Shown: piece by piece, positions 1-9,119 of the stretch
Layout: each line of letters opens with the position of its first letter
How positions within the stretch are numbered: position 1 is the stretch's first letter
Assembly: GCF_029625315.1 (NCBI RefSeq)
Contig: NZ_CP121110.1
Span: 3,419,001 to 3,483,000 of the forward strand
Direction of reading: 5' to 3'
DNA: 64,000 nt
Source: Flavobacterium ginsengisoli
GTDB taxonomy: Bacteria > Bacteroidota > Bacteroidia > Flavobacteriales > Flavobacteriaceae
Notes under the pieces: model-generated
Told to the model about the DNA's origin: nothing
The model's database searches: none
The model's input: only the letters and a program-made list of their open reading frames with translations
Made by a program: the position numbers and the translations under genes

Positions 1-134
1 TTAAAAGAATTCCATTCCTGATGCTTCTCCAAAGGAATTTTCTTTCTAATCGAAACTCCTTTTTCATAACGTTCTGCCTTTGATGCTATCGGGTTAAATG
101 GGGTTTTGGCTGTATGTTTTGAATCTTCTTCCAT
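1..134 (-). CDS. DUF2252 family protein, N-terminal fragment (runs off window)
   Basis: An open frame starts at an ATG at 134 on the minus strand and runs 44 codons off the left edge with no stop. The N-terminus has a basic pattern (RYEKGVSIRKKIPLEKHQEW) typical of the start of DUF2252 proteins, which carry a short R-rich segment followed by HxxW before the kinase-like core. No function is established for the family. The start lies 45 bp after the barrel gene's stop on the same strand, so it is probably the last or later gene of the sulfatase operon. Only the beginning is visible; the family call rests on this motif alone. Confidence 0.6.
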   Translation of the reverse strand, partial: MEEDSKHTAKTPFNPIASKAERYEKGVSIRKKIPLEKHQEWNSF

Positions 135-179
135 AATTCCGATAAATAAAATTAAAAAGACCTTCTTAAAACGGTTTTA

Positions 180-983
180 TTATTGTGGAAATATAAATGC
201 TACAACCGCTCTTAATCCCCAATCTGGTCTTATGTTTGAATGTCCAACAACAGGAATTAGAGGCATAACGGCAAATTGCATCGTCTGACCTCCTAATTTT
301 GTAATTGCACCAACATTTGGACTAACGGTAATAAGAGTTGTATTTCCTTCCCAGTTTTGTGTGATCTCTGAAGTGATTCCTAAACTTGCACCGCTCTTAT
401 AACTATGCGTTAAGAATATTTGCGTGTAAAACTGATTGAAATCTGCTCTATCTGCATTTCCTGCAACAGACCAAATTTGATTGGCCAAAAAACCAATAGA
501 AAGTCCTTTTCCTTGATGCATAACTAAAACGCTTGGTCCAATTCCGAATTTTTCTGTTCCTAAAAGTTTGTCTGTAGCGGTTGGCACTAAAAAAGCAGGA
601 CCAACTCCTAAGATGATTCCTTTTGTTTTGGGAGCAAAAAATGCGGTTACGGTGGCATCACTTAAACCAAACTCGTGTGTGTTTTCTCCCGTTACATCCT
701 GCTGATCTACAACTGGAAGAATATAACGAGTAATTAAGTTTAAATTCTCACTTAACTTGAATGGAACAACAGGCTGTATATTGATCTGATATTTTGATCC
801 ATTATAAGCGCCAATTCCGTAAGTAAGATTATTTTGCAACGGAACACTAATTAAACTTGCCACGGGATTTGCCATTTTATCTGCTAATTCCTGTGCACTG
901 TTTCCCGCTTTTGCCGGTTCTTCTTGAGCTGAAATTGTAAAAGTGACAAATAGCGACAATATTGCTAGAAAAGAATTTTTCAT
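180..983 (-). CDS. Outer-membrane beta-barrel protein, putative transporter
   Basis: This 267-aa protein has a cleavable signal peptide (about residues 1-19, ending near SAQ). The rest is rich in alternating hydrophobic and polar segments and ends in a phenylalanine-containing strand (VVAFIFPQ), as expected for a beta-barrel inserted in the outer membrane. Repeated Gly/Asn turns and the conserved AFFAP and GVGPAFLVPT segments resemble the uncharacterised barrel proteins often annotated as transporters or MetA-like barrels in Bacteroidota. It lies 124 bp downstream of the HAD lipoprotein gene and just before the DUF2252 gene, so it is likely cotranscribed. Its substrate cannot be told from the sequence. 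Confidence 0.65.
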   Translation of the reverse strand: MKNSFLAILSLFVTFTISAQEEPAKAGNSAQELADKMANPVASLISVPLQNNLTYGIGAYNGSKYQINIQPVVPFKLSENLNLITRYILPVVDQQDVTGENTHEFGLSDATVTAFFAPKTKGIILGVGPAFLVPTATDKLLGTEKFGIGPSVLVMHQGKGLSIGFLANQIWSVAGNADRADFNQFYTQIFLTHSYKSGASLGITSEITQNWEGNTTLITVSPNVGAITKLGGQTMQFAVMPLIPVVGHSNIRPDWGLRAVVAFIFPQ

Positions 984-1106
984 ACGGCTTAAAACTTATT
1001 AATTAAAAAACTTCAACTCTTTGCCCCTTTAATCTGCAAACAATTCTTTTTTTCTTACTCTGCGAAAACTTTTTTCCAGTCTTTCTGCATATCCACAACA
1101 TGCCAT

Positions 1107-2066
1107 TTATTTTTTGCATATCGCATTTAATGAAGCATTATCTTTCTCCTGATATTTATACTCTCTTATTGAATCATTGTGATTTACGAGTAATTGAAAA
1201 GATGGATATTTATTTCCCTGCGAATAAGTTAGCATTGCAATATCTCCTGCTCCGCCTTCATTACCACAAGCAAAAACAGGTCGCTGTCCAATGTGCAATT
1301 GAATGCCAACTGGTTTTCCTTCTTTATCATTAAAATGGTCTAAAGCCGCTTCTCGTTGTACCGCATTTTTAGTCGCATCATATTTATATTTGAAAGAAGT
1401 TCCTACCACTTGGTCTTTTGGAATTCCGTAAAAATCTTGAGATATTGCTCGTACCACTTCTATTGTTCCACCAGTAACGATATAGGTTTTAAACCCGTTG
1501 GCACGGAGATAATTCAGCAGTTCTAATTGCGGCTGATAACGTATTTGTTTGACTGGAATATTTTTACCTGGATATTGCGCACTTTTAAAAAAGTCATTCA
1601 CCGAAGTTTCAAATTCATCTTCATTCATTCCTGTATGAGTTGCAGCAACCAATTCTATAAGTGCTTTATCGCCTCCTTTTTCAAAAAAGGTTTTATCTTT
1701 TTCTATAACTGCCTTAAAAGGTTGTTTTTGCGCCAATTCAGGTTTGGCTTCTACCATTTTTTTTACTCGATAAAAAGCAAATAATTCCTGAACATAAGGC
1801 TTTTCGGCCCAAAGTGTTCCGTCATTATCAAAAGTGGCAATTCTACTTTCTGTTGGAATAAAGTCTGGACTTCCTTCTTTGGTTACTTTTTCAACATAAG
1901 CGATTATATCTTTCTTTAAAGCTCCGTCATTCCAGCTTGGTAAAGGATCTCCATTTGCCTCTGTTTGTGTCTGCTTGCTTTCTGCCGTAGATGTTGCAGG
2001 TTCTGATTTTTTACAAGAAACTAAAAATAAAGTGACAAGAGATAAAATAAATATTCTTTTTTTCAT
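1107..2066 (-). CDS. HAD-superfamily phosphatase, lipoprotein
   Basis: This 319-aa protein begins with a lipoprotein signal (hydrophobic stretch then SCKK, lipidated Cys about residue 18), so it is probably membrane-anchored outside the cytoplasm. HAD motif I is clear as FDNDGTLW (first Asp the nucleophile, second the acid/base), motif II as VTGGT about two thirds along, and the acidic motif near the end as GNEGGAGDIAML. The overall pattern is phosphoserine-phosphatase-like and the real substrate is unknown. It lies 35 bp downstream of the sulfatase, suggesting that the pair scavenges sulfate and phosphate from organic esters. The reading frame is intact. Confidence 0.8.
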   Translation of the reverse strand: MKKRIFILSLVTLFLVSCKKSEPATSTAESKQTQTEANGDPLPSWNDGALKKDIIAYVEKVTKEGSPDFIPTESRIATFDNDGTLWAEKPYVQELFAFYRVKKMVEAKPELAQKQPFKAVIEKDKTFFEKGGDKALIELVAATHTGMNEDEFETSVNDFFKSAQYPGKNIPVKQIRYQPQLELLNYLRANGFKTYIVTGGTIEVVRAISQDFYGIPKDQVVGTSFKYKYDATKNAVQREAALDHFNDKEGKPVGIQLHIGQRPVFACGNEGGAGDIAMLTYSQGNKYPSFQLLVNHNDSIREYKYQEKDNASLNAICKK

Positions 2067-2101
2067 GATACTTTTATTTTATAAAAGAGATTCAGATTTT
2101 T

Positions 2102-3813
2102 TCAATCTGAATCTCTTTTAAGATTATTTATTTTTTCTTTTTTGAAGTCTGCCTCTTCTTCTTCTTTTAACTTAGGTAAAACATTTTTCTCTACATATTT
2201 TTGAGCTTTGATATCTTTCATTGCTTCTTCCATAATAGTATAAGCAGAGAAACTTGGCGGAATTGATCTTGGAGGATACTCTTTAAATGTTTCTGCGAAA
2301 ACCACAACATCTTGTATTGCTCCATACATTAACTGCACGTGATTCATTTGCCAATCCCAAAAAGTATTAGATGTTATATCTGCTCTTTCAAATGGATCTT
2401 GATACAAATTGAAGATCTTTTGTAAACGAAGTTTAGTAAATGGTTCTGCCCAAACACCCATTGTTCCGCCTAAACGCTGTTCTGCAAAAACATACTTATA
2501 ATCTCCTTCTCTTAATCCTACCAATAAACCATCATCATCTGTATAAAAGAATTTATCTCTTGCACTTTTTGCTGTTTTGCCTTCTAAAAATTTACTTTGG
2601 TCATAACCATCTAAATGCACTTTATAAGTTTTACCATTTGCGCTATAACCTTTTAAAAGTTTATTTACGATATCTGGTTCACCTGCAATTGAAGCGAATG
2701 TAGGAATCCAATCATTATGGCTCATCAATTCAGTAGTTACAGTTCCAGCTTTAATATGTCCTGGCCAACGTACAATACATGGTACACGGAAAGCTCCATC
2801 CCAGTTAGTATTTTTTTCTGAACGGAAAGGTGTCATCGCTCCATCAGGCCAAGTATTCATGTGAGGGCCATTATCTGTAGAATACACTACAATTGTATTG
2901 TCAGCTATTCCTAAATCGTCTAATGCTTTTAAAATGCTTCCAATAGTTTCATCGTGTTCAATCATACCGTCAATATACTCACTGTCTCCATGCGTATATC
3001 TTCCTCTGTGTTCTGCTCTTACGTGTGTACGAAGGTGCATACGAGTAGCATTGAACCAGCAGAAAAATGGTTTTCCTGCAAGCATTTTGTCTCTTAATAA
3101 AGTCGATTGTCTGCAGCAGAAGTTTCATCATCAACAGTTTCCATTCTTTTTTTAGTAAGCGCCCCTGTATCTTCAATTTTTTGCTTTCCAACTCTTCCAA
3201 AACGAGGATCTGTAGTTGGATCATCAACATTCGTTGCTGTACATTTTAAAACCCCTCTTGGTCCAAATTTTTTCAAATATTCTGGATCTTTAGGATAATC
3301 TGGCAATTCTGGCTCTTCTTCTGCATTTAAGTGATACAGATTTCCGAAGAATTCATCAAAACCATTTACAGTTGGCAAACTTTCATTTCGGTCTCCTACG
3401 TGGTTTTTACCAAATTGTCCAGTTACATATCCTAAGCTTTTCATAATTCCTCCAATTGAAGGATCTAGCTGGCTCATTCCCATTGGTGCCCCTGGGAAAC
3501 CAACTTTTGTAAGACCAGTACGTAGACCATGTTGCCCGGTTAAAAATGCCGCACGACCAGCAGTACAGCTTTGTTCTCCATAATAATGTAAAAATCTAAG
3601 CCCTTCATTGGCTAAACGATCAATATTTGGAGTTGTGTAGCCCATAAGTCCATCACTGTATGCACTTATATTAGTTGTTCCAATATCGTCACCCCAAAGC
3701 ACCAAAATATTTGGCTTTTTGCTTTGCGCTATAATAGAAACCCCAGAAAAAAATAGTAACACAAATACCTGTAAGGCATTTGAAAATCCGCATTTTAATT
3801 TGATTTGTTTCAT
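2102..3813 (-). CDS. Arylsulfatase-type sulfatase (two frameshifts, probably sequence errors)
   Basis: Start chosen at 3813 (MKQIKLK, then a hydrophobic signal peptide ending in IIAQ); an in-frame ATG at 3864 would put extra residues before the signal. The protein hydrolyses sulfate esters in the periplasm or at the surface. The metal site begins at LWGDDIG and the formylglycine site is SCTAGR, a CxAxR variant of CxPxR. The ORF is broken by a GTCTGC at 3109-3114 and a GCAAGC at 3078-3083; removing one base from each restores IDFIKRQNAAGKPFF and gives 570 codons including stop. The C-terminal half has the usual TRMH and STDNG motifs. It is the first gene of the operon with the HAD phosphatase. 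Confidence 0.8.
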
Positions 3814-3932
3814 GATAAAAAAATTCGTTAATGATCTTGTTATGATATGAGCTTGAAAATCCAAAAAAATAAATGGGAAAATTGCAATCTTTCAAAAAAC
3901 ACTTTCAACCTTAGGTTGCATTTTTTTGATGT

Positions 3933-3965
3933 GTTTCAAATTCATTTTATTTTAAAATCTGAAAC
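3933..3965. promoter_or_regulatory. Degenerate GTTTCA...TGAAAC inverted repeat
   Basis: Arms GTTTCA and TGAAAC are 21 bases apart, with a TTTTA/TAAAA core inside. They match the arms of the two perfect palindromes downstream. It is possibly a weaker third operator of the same regulator. Confidence 0.35.
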
Positions 3966-4043
3966 AAAATGTTTTTAACTTTTTTTTAAGTATCTCAAAT
4001 TTAACTAGTAAAAGGGCGAACTATTGAATTTATAAGGCATGAA

Positions 4044-4071
4044 CTTGTTTCATATTATAATATGAAACAAG
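4044..4071. promoter_or_regulatory. Perfect 28-bp palindrome, candidate operator
   Basis: All 28 bases form a perfect inverted repeat with arms beginning CTTGTTTCATATTA. The centre lies exactly 50 bp from the centre of the next palindrome, about five helical turns, as expected for two sites bound on one DNA face. No T-tract follows, so a terminator is unlikely. Confidence 0.55.
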
Positions 4072-4095
4072 AAAATTGGCTAATTTGCACCAAAA

Positions 4096-4119
4096 TGTTT
4101 CATTTTATAAAATGAAACA
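4096..4119. promoter_or_regulatory. Perfect 24-bp palindrome, candidate operator
   Basis: Perfect inverted repeat with arms TGTTTCATTTTA. With the palindrome at 4044-4071 it defines a shared core GTTTCATWTTATAAWATGAAAC minus its outer bases. The regulator is unknown. Confidence 0.55.
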
Positions 4120-4365
4120 CATCAAAACATCAGAAAATTAAGCTGTTAAGTCTTTGGTGAAAAAGTGCCAAAAAGAGAGAAATAACCATGAGAATTCTAT
4201 TTTGACATCAATATTTTTTAAACTTTTAGTCAAATGGAACAAAAAAATCTTCATTTTGAACTAAAATTTTATCAGATTATCAAAATATTACACTATAAAA
4301 TGTCTAGTAAAAGATAAAAAGTCTAACTAGCAAACTAATTTTTTAAAAAAAGGTTTAGTAACAAA

Positions 4366-4398
4366 AAAGCCGCTTAAAAAATTAAGCTACTTTTTTAC
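4366..4398 (-). terminator. Rho-independent terminator after pyk
   Basis: On the minus strand an imperfect hairpin (AGTAGCTTAA pairing with TTAAGCGGCT across a T-rich loop) is followed by TTTTTT. It lies 16 bp beyond the pyk stop codon. Confidence 0.6.
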
Positions 4399-4413
4399 AT
4401 ATCTTAAGAAATG

Positions 4414-5847
4414 TTACTCGATTTCAGAAACTCTCATCGTGTTAACCATTCCTCTATCTTTAATTGGCATTGCAGCAAGGTTGATTAAGTAATCTCCTTT
4501 TTGTGCATAACCTTTATTGATTGCAATTTGATTTACATCTGTTACAGTGTCATCAGTACTTTCTTCATTATCATAGTAGAAAGATTTAACTCCCCATAAT
4601 AAATTCAATTGTGTTAAGATTCTTCTGTTTGAAGTAAATACTAAAATATGAGCTGTAGATGGTCTCCAAGCTGAAATTTGGAATGCTGTATAACCGCTGT
4701 TTGTTAAAGTACAAATTGCTTTAGCTTCAATTTCATTTGCTAATAAAGTCGCTTGGTGGCAAACTGTTTTAGTAACAAAACGTTTAGTTTTAATTTGTGG
4801 CGTATTTTGTGGAACCTGGATAAGTGGTGAATTCTCAACAGCTTCACAAATTTGTGCCATTCTTTGAATTACTTGTACAGGGTAGTTTCCTGTAGCAGTT
4901 TCTCCAGATAACATTACAGCATCTGCACCATCCATTACAGAGTTTGCAACGTCGTTTACTTCTGCTCTTGTCGGAGTTAAACTTGTAATCATTGTTTCCA
5001 TCATTTGTGTAGCAACGATAACAGGAATTCTAGCTGTTTTAGCTCTTCTGATCAAATCTTTTTGTACCAATGGAACTTCGTGAGCAGGAAGCTCAACACC
5101 AAGATCTCCACGAGCAACCATTAAACCATCGCAATATGCTACAATTTTATCCATGTTCTCAAGAGCTTCTGGCATTTCAATTTTAGCAATGATTGGAATT
5201 TTTACATCTGAATGTTTAGCAATTAATTCTTGTAAATCTTGCAAATCGCGTGGAGTCTTTACAAATGAAAGTGCGATCCAATCTACTTTTTGCTCGATTG
5301 CGAAAATCGCATCAGCAATATCTTTTTCAGTTAAAGCTGGTAAAGAAATTTTTGTGTTTGGAAGATTAACTCCTTTTTTAGATTTTAATTCTCCACCTTG
5401 AATAACTTTAGCAACAACTTCTGTTTTTTTATCTGTAGAAACAATTTCGAAAATAAGTTTACCATCATCAAGCAAAATGCGCTCTCCAACATTTACATCA
5501 TTTGGGAAATTCTGATATTTCATAAATGCTTTTTTAGCATTTCCGATAATATCCTCTGCAGTTGTAAAAGTAATTTCGTCTCCATCATGTACAACAGTTC
5601 CTTCTTCCATTACACCAACTCTAAGTTTTGGTCCTTGCAAATCTCCTAAGATTGCAGTTGTGTAACCAAACTCTTCGTTTAATCCTCTAATGATGTCGAT
5701 TTTTTCTTTTACTCCTTCGTAATCTGCATGCGAAAAATTGATTCTAAACACATTAACCCCAGCATCGATCATATCTTTAATGATCTCTCTTGTACTACAA
5801 GCGGGCCCAAGTGTAGCAACAATTTTGGTTTTCTTGTTTGTTAGCAT
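4414..5847 (-). CDS. pyk: Pyruvate kinase
   Basis: This 477-aa cytoplasmic enzyme transfers phosphate from phosphoenolpyruvate to ADP, the last step of glycolysis. It starts with the conserved KIVATLGPAC segment, has the catalytic IIAKIEMPEALENMD block around residue 220 and the substrate loop MVARGDLGVELP, then DAVMLSGETATG and a C-terminal allosteric domain. Length matches the bacterial family. It is the last gene of a minus-strand operon and starts 5 bp after the stop of the IPExxxVDY gene. A hairpin with a T-tract follows its stop codon. The frame is intact even though it contains several GCAGC sites. Confidence 0.97.
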   Translation of the reverse strand: MLTNKKTKIVATLGPACSTREIIKDMIDAGVNVFRINFSHADYEGVKEKIDIIRGLNEEFGYTTAILGDLQGPKLRVGVMEEGTVVHDGDEITFTTAEDIIGNAKKAFMKYQNFPNDVNVGERILLDDGKLIFEIVSTDKKTEVVAKVIQGGELKSKKGVNLPNTKISLPALTEKDIADAIFAIEQKVDWIALSFVKTPRDLQDLQELIAKHSDVKIPIIAKIEMPEALENMDKIVAYCDGLMVARGDLGVELPAHEVPLVQKDLIRRAKTARIPVIVATQMMETMITSLTPTRAEVNDVANSVMDGADAVMLSGETATGNYPVQVIQRMAQICEAVENSPLIQVPQNTPQIKTKRFVTKTVCHQATLLANEIEAKAICTLTNSGYTAFQISAWRPSTAHILVFTSNRRILTQLNLLWGVKSFYYDNEESTDDTVTDVNQIAINKGYAQKGDYLINLAAMPIKDRGMVNTMRVSEIE

Positions 5848-5852
5848 TTTTT

Positions 5853-6341
5853 TTAAAAAATTAGATTGTTTTTTGATTTTATTTTGTCTGTATCAACAGC
5901 ATAAATAGCCGCAATACTTTCTATTGTGTTTAATTTTTGTTGAATTTCTGAAAAATTAAGCGCCTCTTCGCTATTATCAATTTTCAGGAAAAAATCGACT
6001 TTTTTAAATTCAGGAAGTAAATGAATTGTTGTCGAAACCTCACTTGTTTCATTAGAAAACAAATTCTGGAAATCATTTGTACTCACAGAAATGATTTCAT
6101 TTTTATTCTGAATTAAATTCCAGGAAACAGCCTTTTCTTCATCATAATAATAGAATCTCGAAAAATTTGCTTCACCTTCCTTAGTTTGAGCATGGATCTC
6201 GTGTTTGCTCTTACTTAAGTTGATCGGAAGGATTTTATTAATAAAATAAGCCAATCTATAATCTTCTAATGAAGTATGAATTGCCATTAAATAATAATCA
6301 ATTTCGTCAAATTCGTCTAAATCCAATTTATGAATAGCCAT
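5853..6341 (-). CDS. IPExxxVDY family protein
   Basis: The start was set at 6341 (MAIHKLDLDEF); an upstream in-frame ATG at 6356 adds only five residues. The roughly 162-aa acidic protein belongs to a small Bacteroidota family named for an IPExxxVDY motif, here seen as the variant LPEFKKVDF near residue 115. The role is unknown. Across Flavobacteria the gene is commonly kept between rnc and pyk, and the same order is seen here. It has no signal peptide or membrane segment, so it is expected in the cytoplasm. Confidence 0.8.
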   Translation of the reverse strand: MAIHKLDLDEFDEIDYYLMAIHTSLEDYRLAYFINKILPINLSKSKHEIHAQTKEGEANFSRFYYYDEEKAVSWNLIQNKNEIISVSTNDFQNLFSNETSEVSTTIHLLPEFKKVDFFLKIDNSEEALNFSEIQQKLNTIESIAAIYAVDTDKIKSKNNLIF

Positions 6342-6466
6342 GTCTTGAAAAATCAAGTTGTAAATATACTATTTCTAAACGGAGCATCAACAGTAATGAC
6401 GCGCTTGTTTTGTTAAATTATAAACGAAAACGTTGTAGACTTGTGATAGTTACAACATTTTTGCGA

Positions 6467-7207
6467 CTATTTCTTGTCAATTTTTTCTTGAAATGCAAAA
6501 TAAGCTCTCTGAGATGCTTTTTCTTCTGCTTTCTTTTTTGAAGTTGCACGCGCTCTTGCGACAACTTTATCGTCAATGCTCAATTTGACACCAAATAAAC
6601 GCTGGCCGTCTATACCATTATCTTCGAAAATGTCATAATGAAAAACTCTTTTTTCTTTCTGACACCATTCGATAACAAGACTTTTATAACTAATAACTTT
6701 ACCTTCTAATCGAGCAATATCGACATAAGGAGTTACTACTCTTTTTTGGATGAATTTCTCGCAAAAAGCATAGCCTTTATCTAAATAAATTGCTCCAATT
6801 AAAGACTCAAAAATATTACCATGAATGTTTTCTCCAAAGTGCTGAATTGGCACTTTGCTCTCTACAAACTGTACTAAATTTAAATCTTTACCTAACTCGT
6901 TCAAATGCTCTCGACTCACAATTTTCGAACGCATTTTAGTTAAATAACCTTCGTCACCATTTGGAGCTTTATTAAATAAATGTGCGACAATCACGGCACT
7001 TAACATAGCATCTCCTAAAAACTCTAAGCGTTCATAATTTATAGGATGCCCATTTTGATCTAATTTATTTGAAGAGCGATGTGTGAAAGCTCTTCGGTAA
7101 AAATCAACATTTGTAGGCGGAAAACCAAGAATTTTCTGAATAGTGTCAAAAAAAATCCCGTCTTCTAGAGAACGGGATTTAGAAAATATTTTTTTGATAA
7201 TATTCAT
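6467..7207 (-). CDS. rnc: Ribonuclease III
   Basis: This 246-aa double-strand-specific endoribonuclease processes rRNA precursors and other structured RNAs. The signature NYERLEFLGDAML lies near residue 58 and carries the catalytic acidic residues; a second acidic cluster is at NIFESLIGAIYLD. A double-stranded RNA-binding domain occupies the last 75 residues (SYKSLVIEWCQ to KKKAEEKASQRA). It lies 10 bp after fabF in the conserved acpP-fabF-rnc cluster and was probably made from the same transcript. Confidence 0.95.
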   Translation of the reverse strand: MNIIKKIFSKSRSLEDGIFFDTIQKILGFPPTNVDFYRRAFTHRSSNKLDQNGHPINYERLEFLGDAMLSAVIVAHLFNKAPNGDEGYLTKMRSKIVSREHLNELGKDLNLVQFVESKVPIQHFGENIHGNIFESLIGAIYLDKGYAFCEKFIQKRVVTPYVDIARLEGKVISYKSLVIEWCQKEKRVFHYDIFEDNGIDGQRLFGVKLSIDDKVVARARATSKKKAEEKASQRAYFAFQEKIDKK

Positions 7208-7217
7208 ATACAGAAAA

Positions 7218-8471
7218 TTAATCAGCTAGTTTTTTAAACAATACGCAAGCATTGTGTCCACCAAAACCAAATGTATTACTCATAGCAACATTTACTTCTC
7301 TTTTTTGAGGTTTGTTTAGAGTAAGGTTTAAAGATGGGTCAATGTTTTCATCAACAACTGTATGGTTAATCGTTGGAGGAACAATTCCGTGTTGCATTGC
7401 CAAGATAGAAGCAATAGCTTCGATAGCTCCAGCAGCACCAAGTAAGTGTCCTGTCATAGATTTTGTAGAGTTGATGTTGATATTTTTGGCGTGATCTCCA
7501 AAAACTTTACTGATTGCTTTTAACTCAGCAACGTCTCCTAATGGAGTAGAAGTTCCGTGAGTATTAATATGATCAACCTGATCAGGTGTCATTCCAGCAT
7601 CTCTCAATGTGTTTTCCATTACTGCGATAACTCCAATTCCTTCTGGATGTGGTGCCGTTAAGTGGTAAGCATCTGATGACATTCCGCCACCACCAATTTC
7701 ACAGTAGATTTTTGCACCTCTAGCTTTAGCATGTTCGTAATCTTCAAGAACCAAAGCTCCTGCTCCTTCTCCTAAAACGAAACCATCTCTAGTTGCATCA
7801 AAAGGTCTTGAAGCTGTTTCTGGACTTTCGTTTCTTGTTGATAAAGCGTGCATTGAGCTAAATCCTCCCATACCAGCAATTGTAACTGCAGCTTCAGAAC
7901 CACCAGAAACAATAACATCGCACATTCCTAAACGAATGTAATTGAAAGCATCGATTAGCGCATTTGCAGAAGATGCACAAGCAGAAACCGTTGTATAATT
8001 TGGTCCCATGTACCCGTTACGCATAGAAATATGCGCTGGAGCGATATCGGCAATCATTTTAGGAATAAAGAAAGGATTGAACTTTGGAGTTCCATCACCT
8101 TTTGCATAATACAATACTTCATCCTGGAAAGTTTCTAAACCTCCAATTCCTGCTCCCCAGATAACACCAACTCTTTGTTTGTTTACGTTGTCATTTGTGA
8201 TTCCTGCATCTTTAATAGCTTCATCACTAGCAGCAATTGCATATTGTGCAAACTTATCTAATCTACGAGATTCCTTGCGATCCATGTAATCTTCAATATT
8301 GAAGTTTTTTACTTCGCAGGCAAATTTCGTTTTATGTTTCTCGGTATCATAATATGTGATCGGAGCGGCTCCGCTAACTCCATTCACAAGTGCGTTCCAA
8401 TATTCTTGGATATTATTCCCGATAGGAGTAAGTGCACCTAATCCTGTTACAACAACTCGCCTTAATGCCAT
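7218..8471 (-). CDS. fabF: Beta-ketoacyl-ACP synthase II
   Basis: This 417-aa enzyme condenses malonyl-ACP with acyl-ACP during fatty-acid elongation. The active-site cysteine is in VSACASSANA near residue 165, and the two catalytic histidines are in NTHGTSTPLGD and STKSMTGHLLGAAG. The glycine-rich C-terminus (NTFGFGGHNA) is typical. The sequence contains a natural GCTTGC (Ala-Cys) near the C-terminus that stays in frame, so that hexamer alone does not mark an error. It follows acpP across a long hairpin. Confidence 0.96.
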   Translation of the reverse strand: MALRRVVVTGLGALTPIGNNIQEYWNALVNGVSGAAPITYYDTEKHKTKFACEVKNFNIEDYMDRKESRRLDKFAQYAIAASDEAIKDAGITNDNVNKQRVGVIWGAGIGGLETFQDEVLYYAKGDGTPKFNPFFIPKMIADIAPAHISMRNGYMGPNYTTVSACASSANALIDAFNYIRLGMCDVIVSGGSEAAVTIAGMGGFSSMHALSTRNESPETASRPFDATRDGFVLGEGAGALVLEDYEHAKARGAKIYCEIGGGGMSSDAYHLTAPHPEGIGVIAVMENTLRDAGMTPDQVDHINTHGTSTPLGDVAELKAISKVFGDHAKNININSTKSMTGHLLGAAGAIEAIASILAMQHGIVPPTINHTVVDENIDPSLNLTLNKPQKREVNVAMSNTFGFGGHNACVLFKKLAD

Positions 8472-8609
8472 AAATATGTGTTTTGTACTTTAAACAAATA
8501 AAACCCACGCTTTCTTAACTTATTGTTATTTAAGAGCCATGGGAATTACAATAAAATATATCTTGTTTGATTGAAAATCAATCGAAATTTAAATTTTAAA
8601 AAAATAATA

Positions 8610-8700
8610 ACACCCGACTCTTAAAAATTTCAAAAATCAAAAATCAAATTCCAACTGGAATTTGGAATTTCAAAAATTGGTACTTTTAGAAATCGGGTGT
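8610..8700 (-). terminator. Long hairpin between acpP and fabF, possible attenuator
   Basis: ACACCCGA at the left end pairs with TCGGGTGT at the right end, and the interior holds a second inverted repeat (AAATTCCA facing TGGAATTT). On the minus strand the structure follows acpP and leads into a T-rich run. It could let acpP be made in excess of fabF by partial termination. Confidence 0.5.
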
Positions 8701-8707
8701 GGTATTA

Positions 8708-8944
8708 TTATTTTTTTGCTTCTTCGATATAAGAAATAGCTTGACCTACAGTAGCAATGTTTTCTGCTTGATCGTCTGGAATTTGAATATCAAATTCTTT
8801 TTCGAATTCCATAATAAGCTCAACAGTGTCTAATGAGTCAGCTCCTAAATCATTAGTGAAGCTTGCTTCTGTTACAACTTCGTTTTCGTCAACACCTAAT
8901 TTGTCTACGATAATCGCTTTTACTCTTGATGCAATGTCTGACAT
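8708..8944 (-). CDS. acpP: Acyl carrier protein
   Basis: This 78-aa acidic protein carries growing acyl chains on a phosphopantetheine arm. The attachment serine is in [13 protein letters not shown] near residue 36. Length and sequence are typical of type II fatty-acid synthesis ACPs. It is the first gene of the fabF-rnc-IPExxxVDY-pyk series, with a clear promoter just upstream. A natural GCAAGC (Ala-Ser in EASFTNDLG) stays in frame. Confidence 0.97.
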   Translation of the reverse strand: MSDIASRVKAIIVDKLGVDENEVVTEASFTNDLGADSLDTVELIMEFEKEFDIQIPDDQAENIATVGQAISYIEEAKK

Positions 8945-8974
8945 AATCTTTAATTTTAGAATTTAATTTGTTGG

Positions 8975-9003
8975 CAAAAATAAAAAACTTTATTTTAAAA
9001 CAA
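8975..9003 (-). promoter_or_regulatory. Promoter of acpP
   Basis: On the minus strand TATTTTTG (8982-8975) fits the Bacteroidota -7 consensus TAnnTTTG, and TTG at 9003-9001 lies 18 bases upstream as the -33 element. Confidence 0.6.
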
Positions 9004-9119
9004 CTATTTAGTTTATAAATGTGACACTAATTTATAAAATTAATTTCAAGAAAGGTCTTTTAAAGCTATTTATTTTCGATTTTTATTCCGTTTTTTGCAG
9101 TCTTAAAACACACAACTTT

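Larger units (their letters stand above)
3814..4365. other. Intergenic region upstream of the sulfatase operon
   Basis: No convincing gene lies here. The stretch is very AT-rich and holds two perfect palindromes and one looser inverted repeat sharing GTTTCA/TGAAAC arms, listed separately. A short sequence CTAGTAAAAG also occurs twice (near 4004 and 4302). The sulfatase promoter must lie here but I cannot place it with confidence. Confidence 0.5.

Noticed and set aside
2102..3813. Reading the split sulfatase, purF, prs or susC as real pseudogenes
   Set aside because: All shifts are at two motifs, corrected lengths fit the families exactly, and essential genes are included; decay would scatter and include stops.
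7218..8944. GCTTGC/GCAAGC hexamers in fabF and acpP as further errors
   Set aside because: Both stay in frame and encode family-consistent residues (Ala-Cys and Ala-Ser), so they are natural sequence. The hexamer alone does not mark an error.
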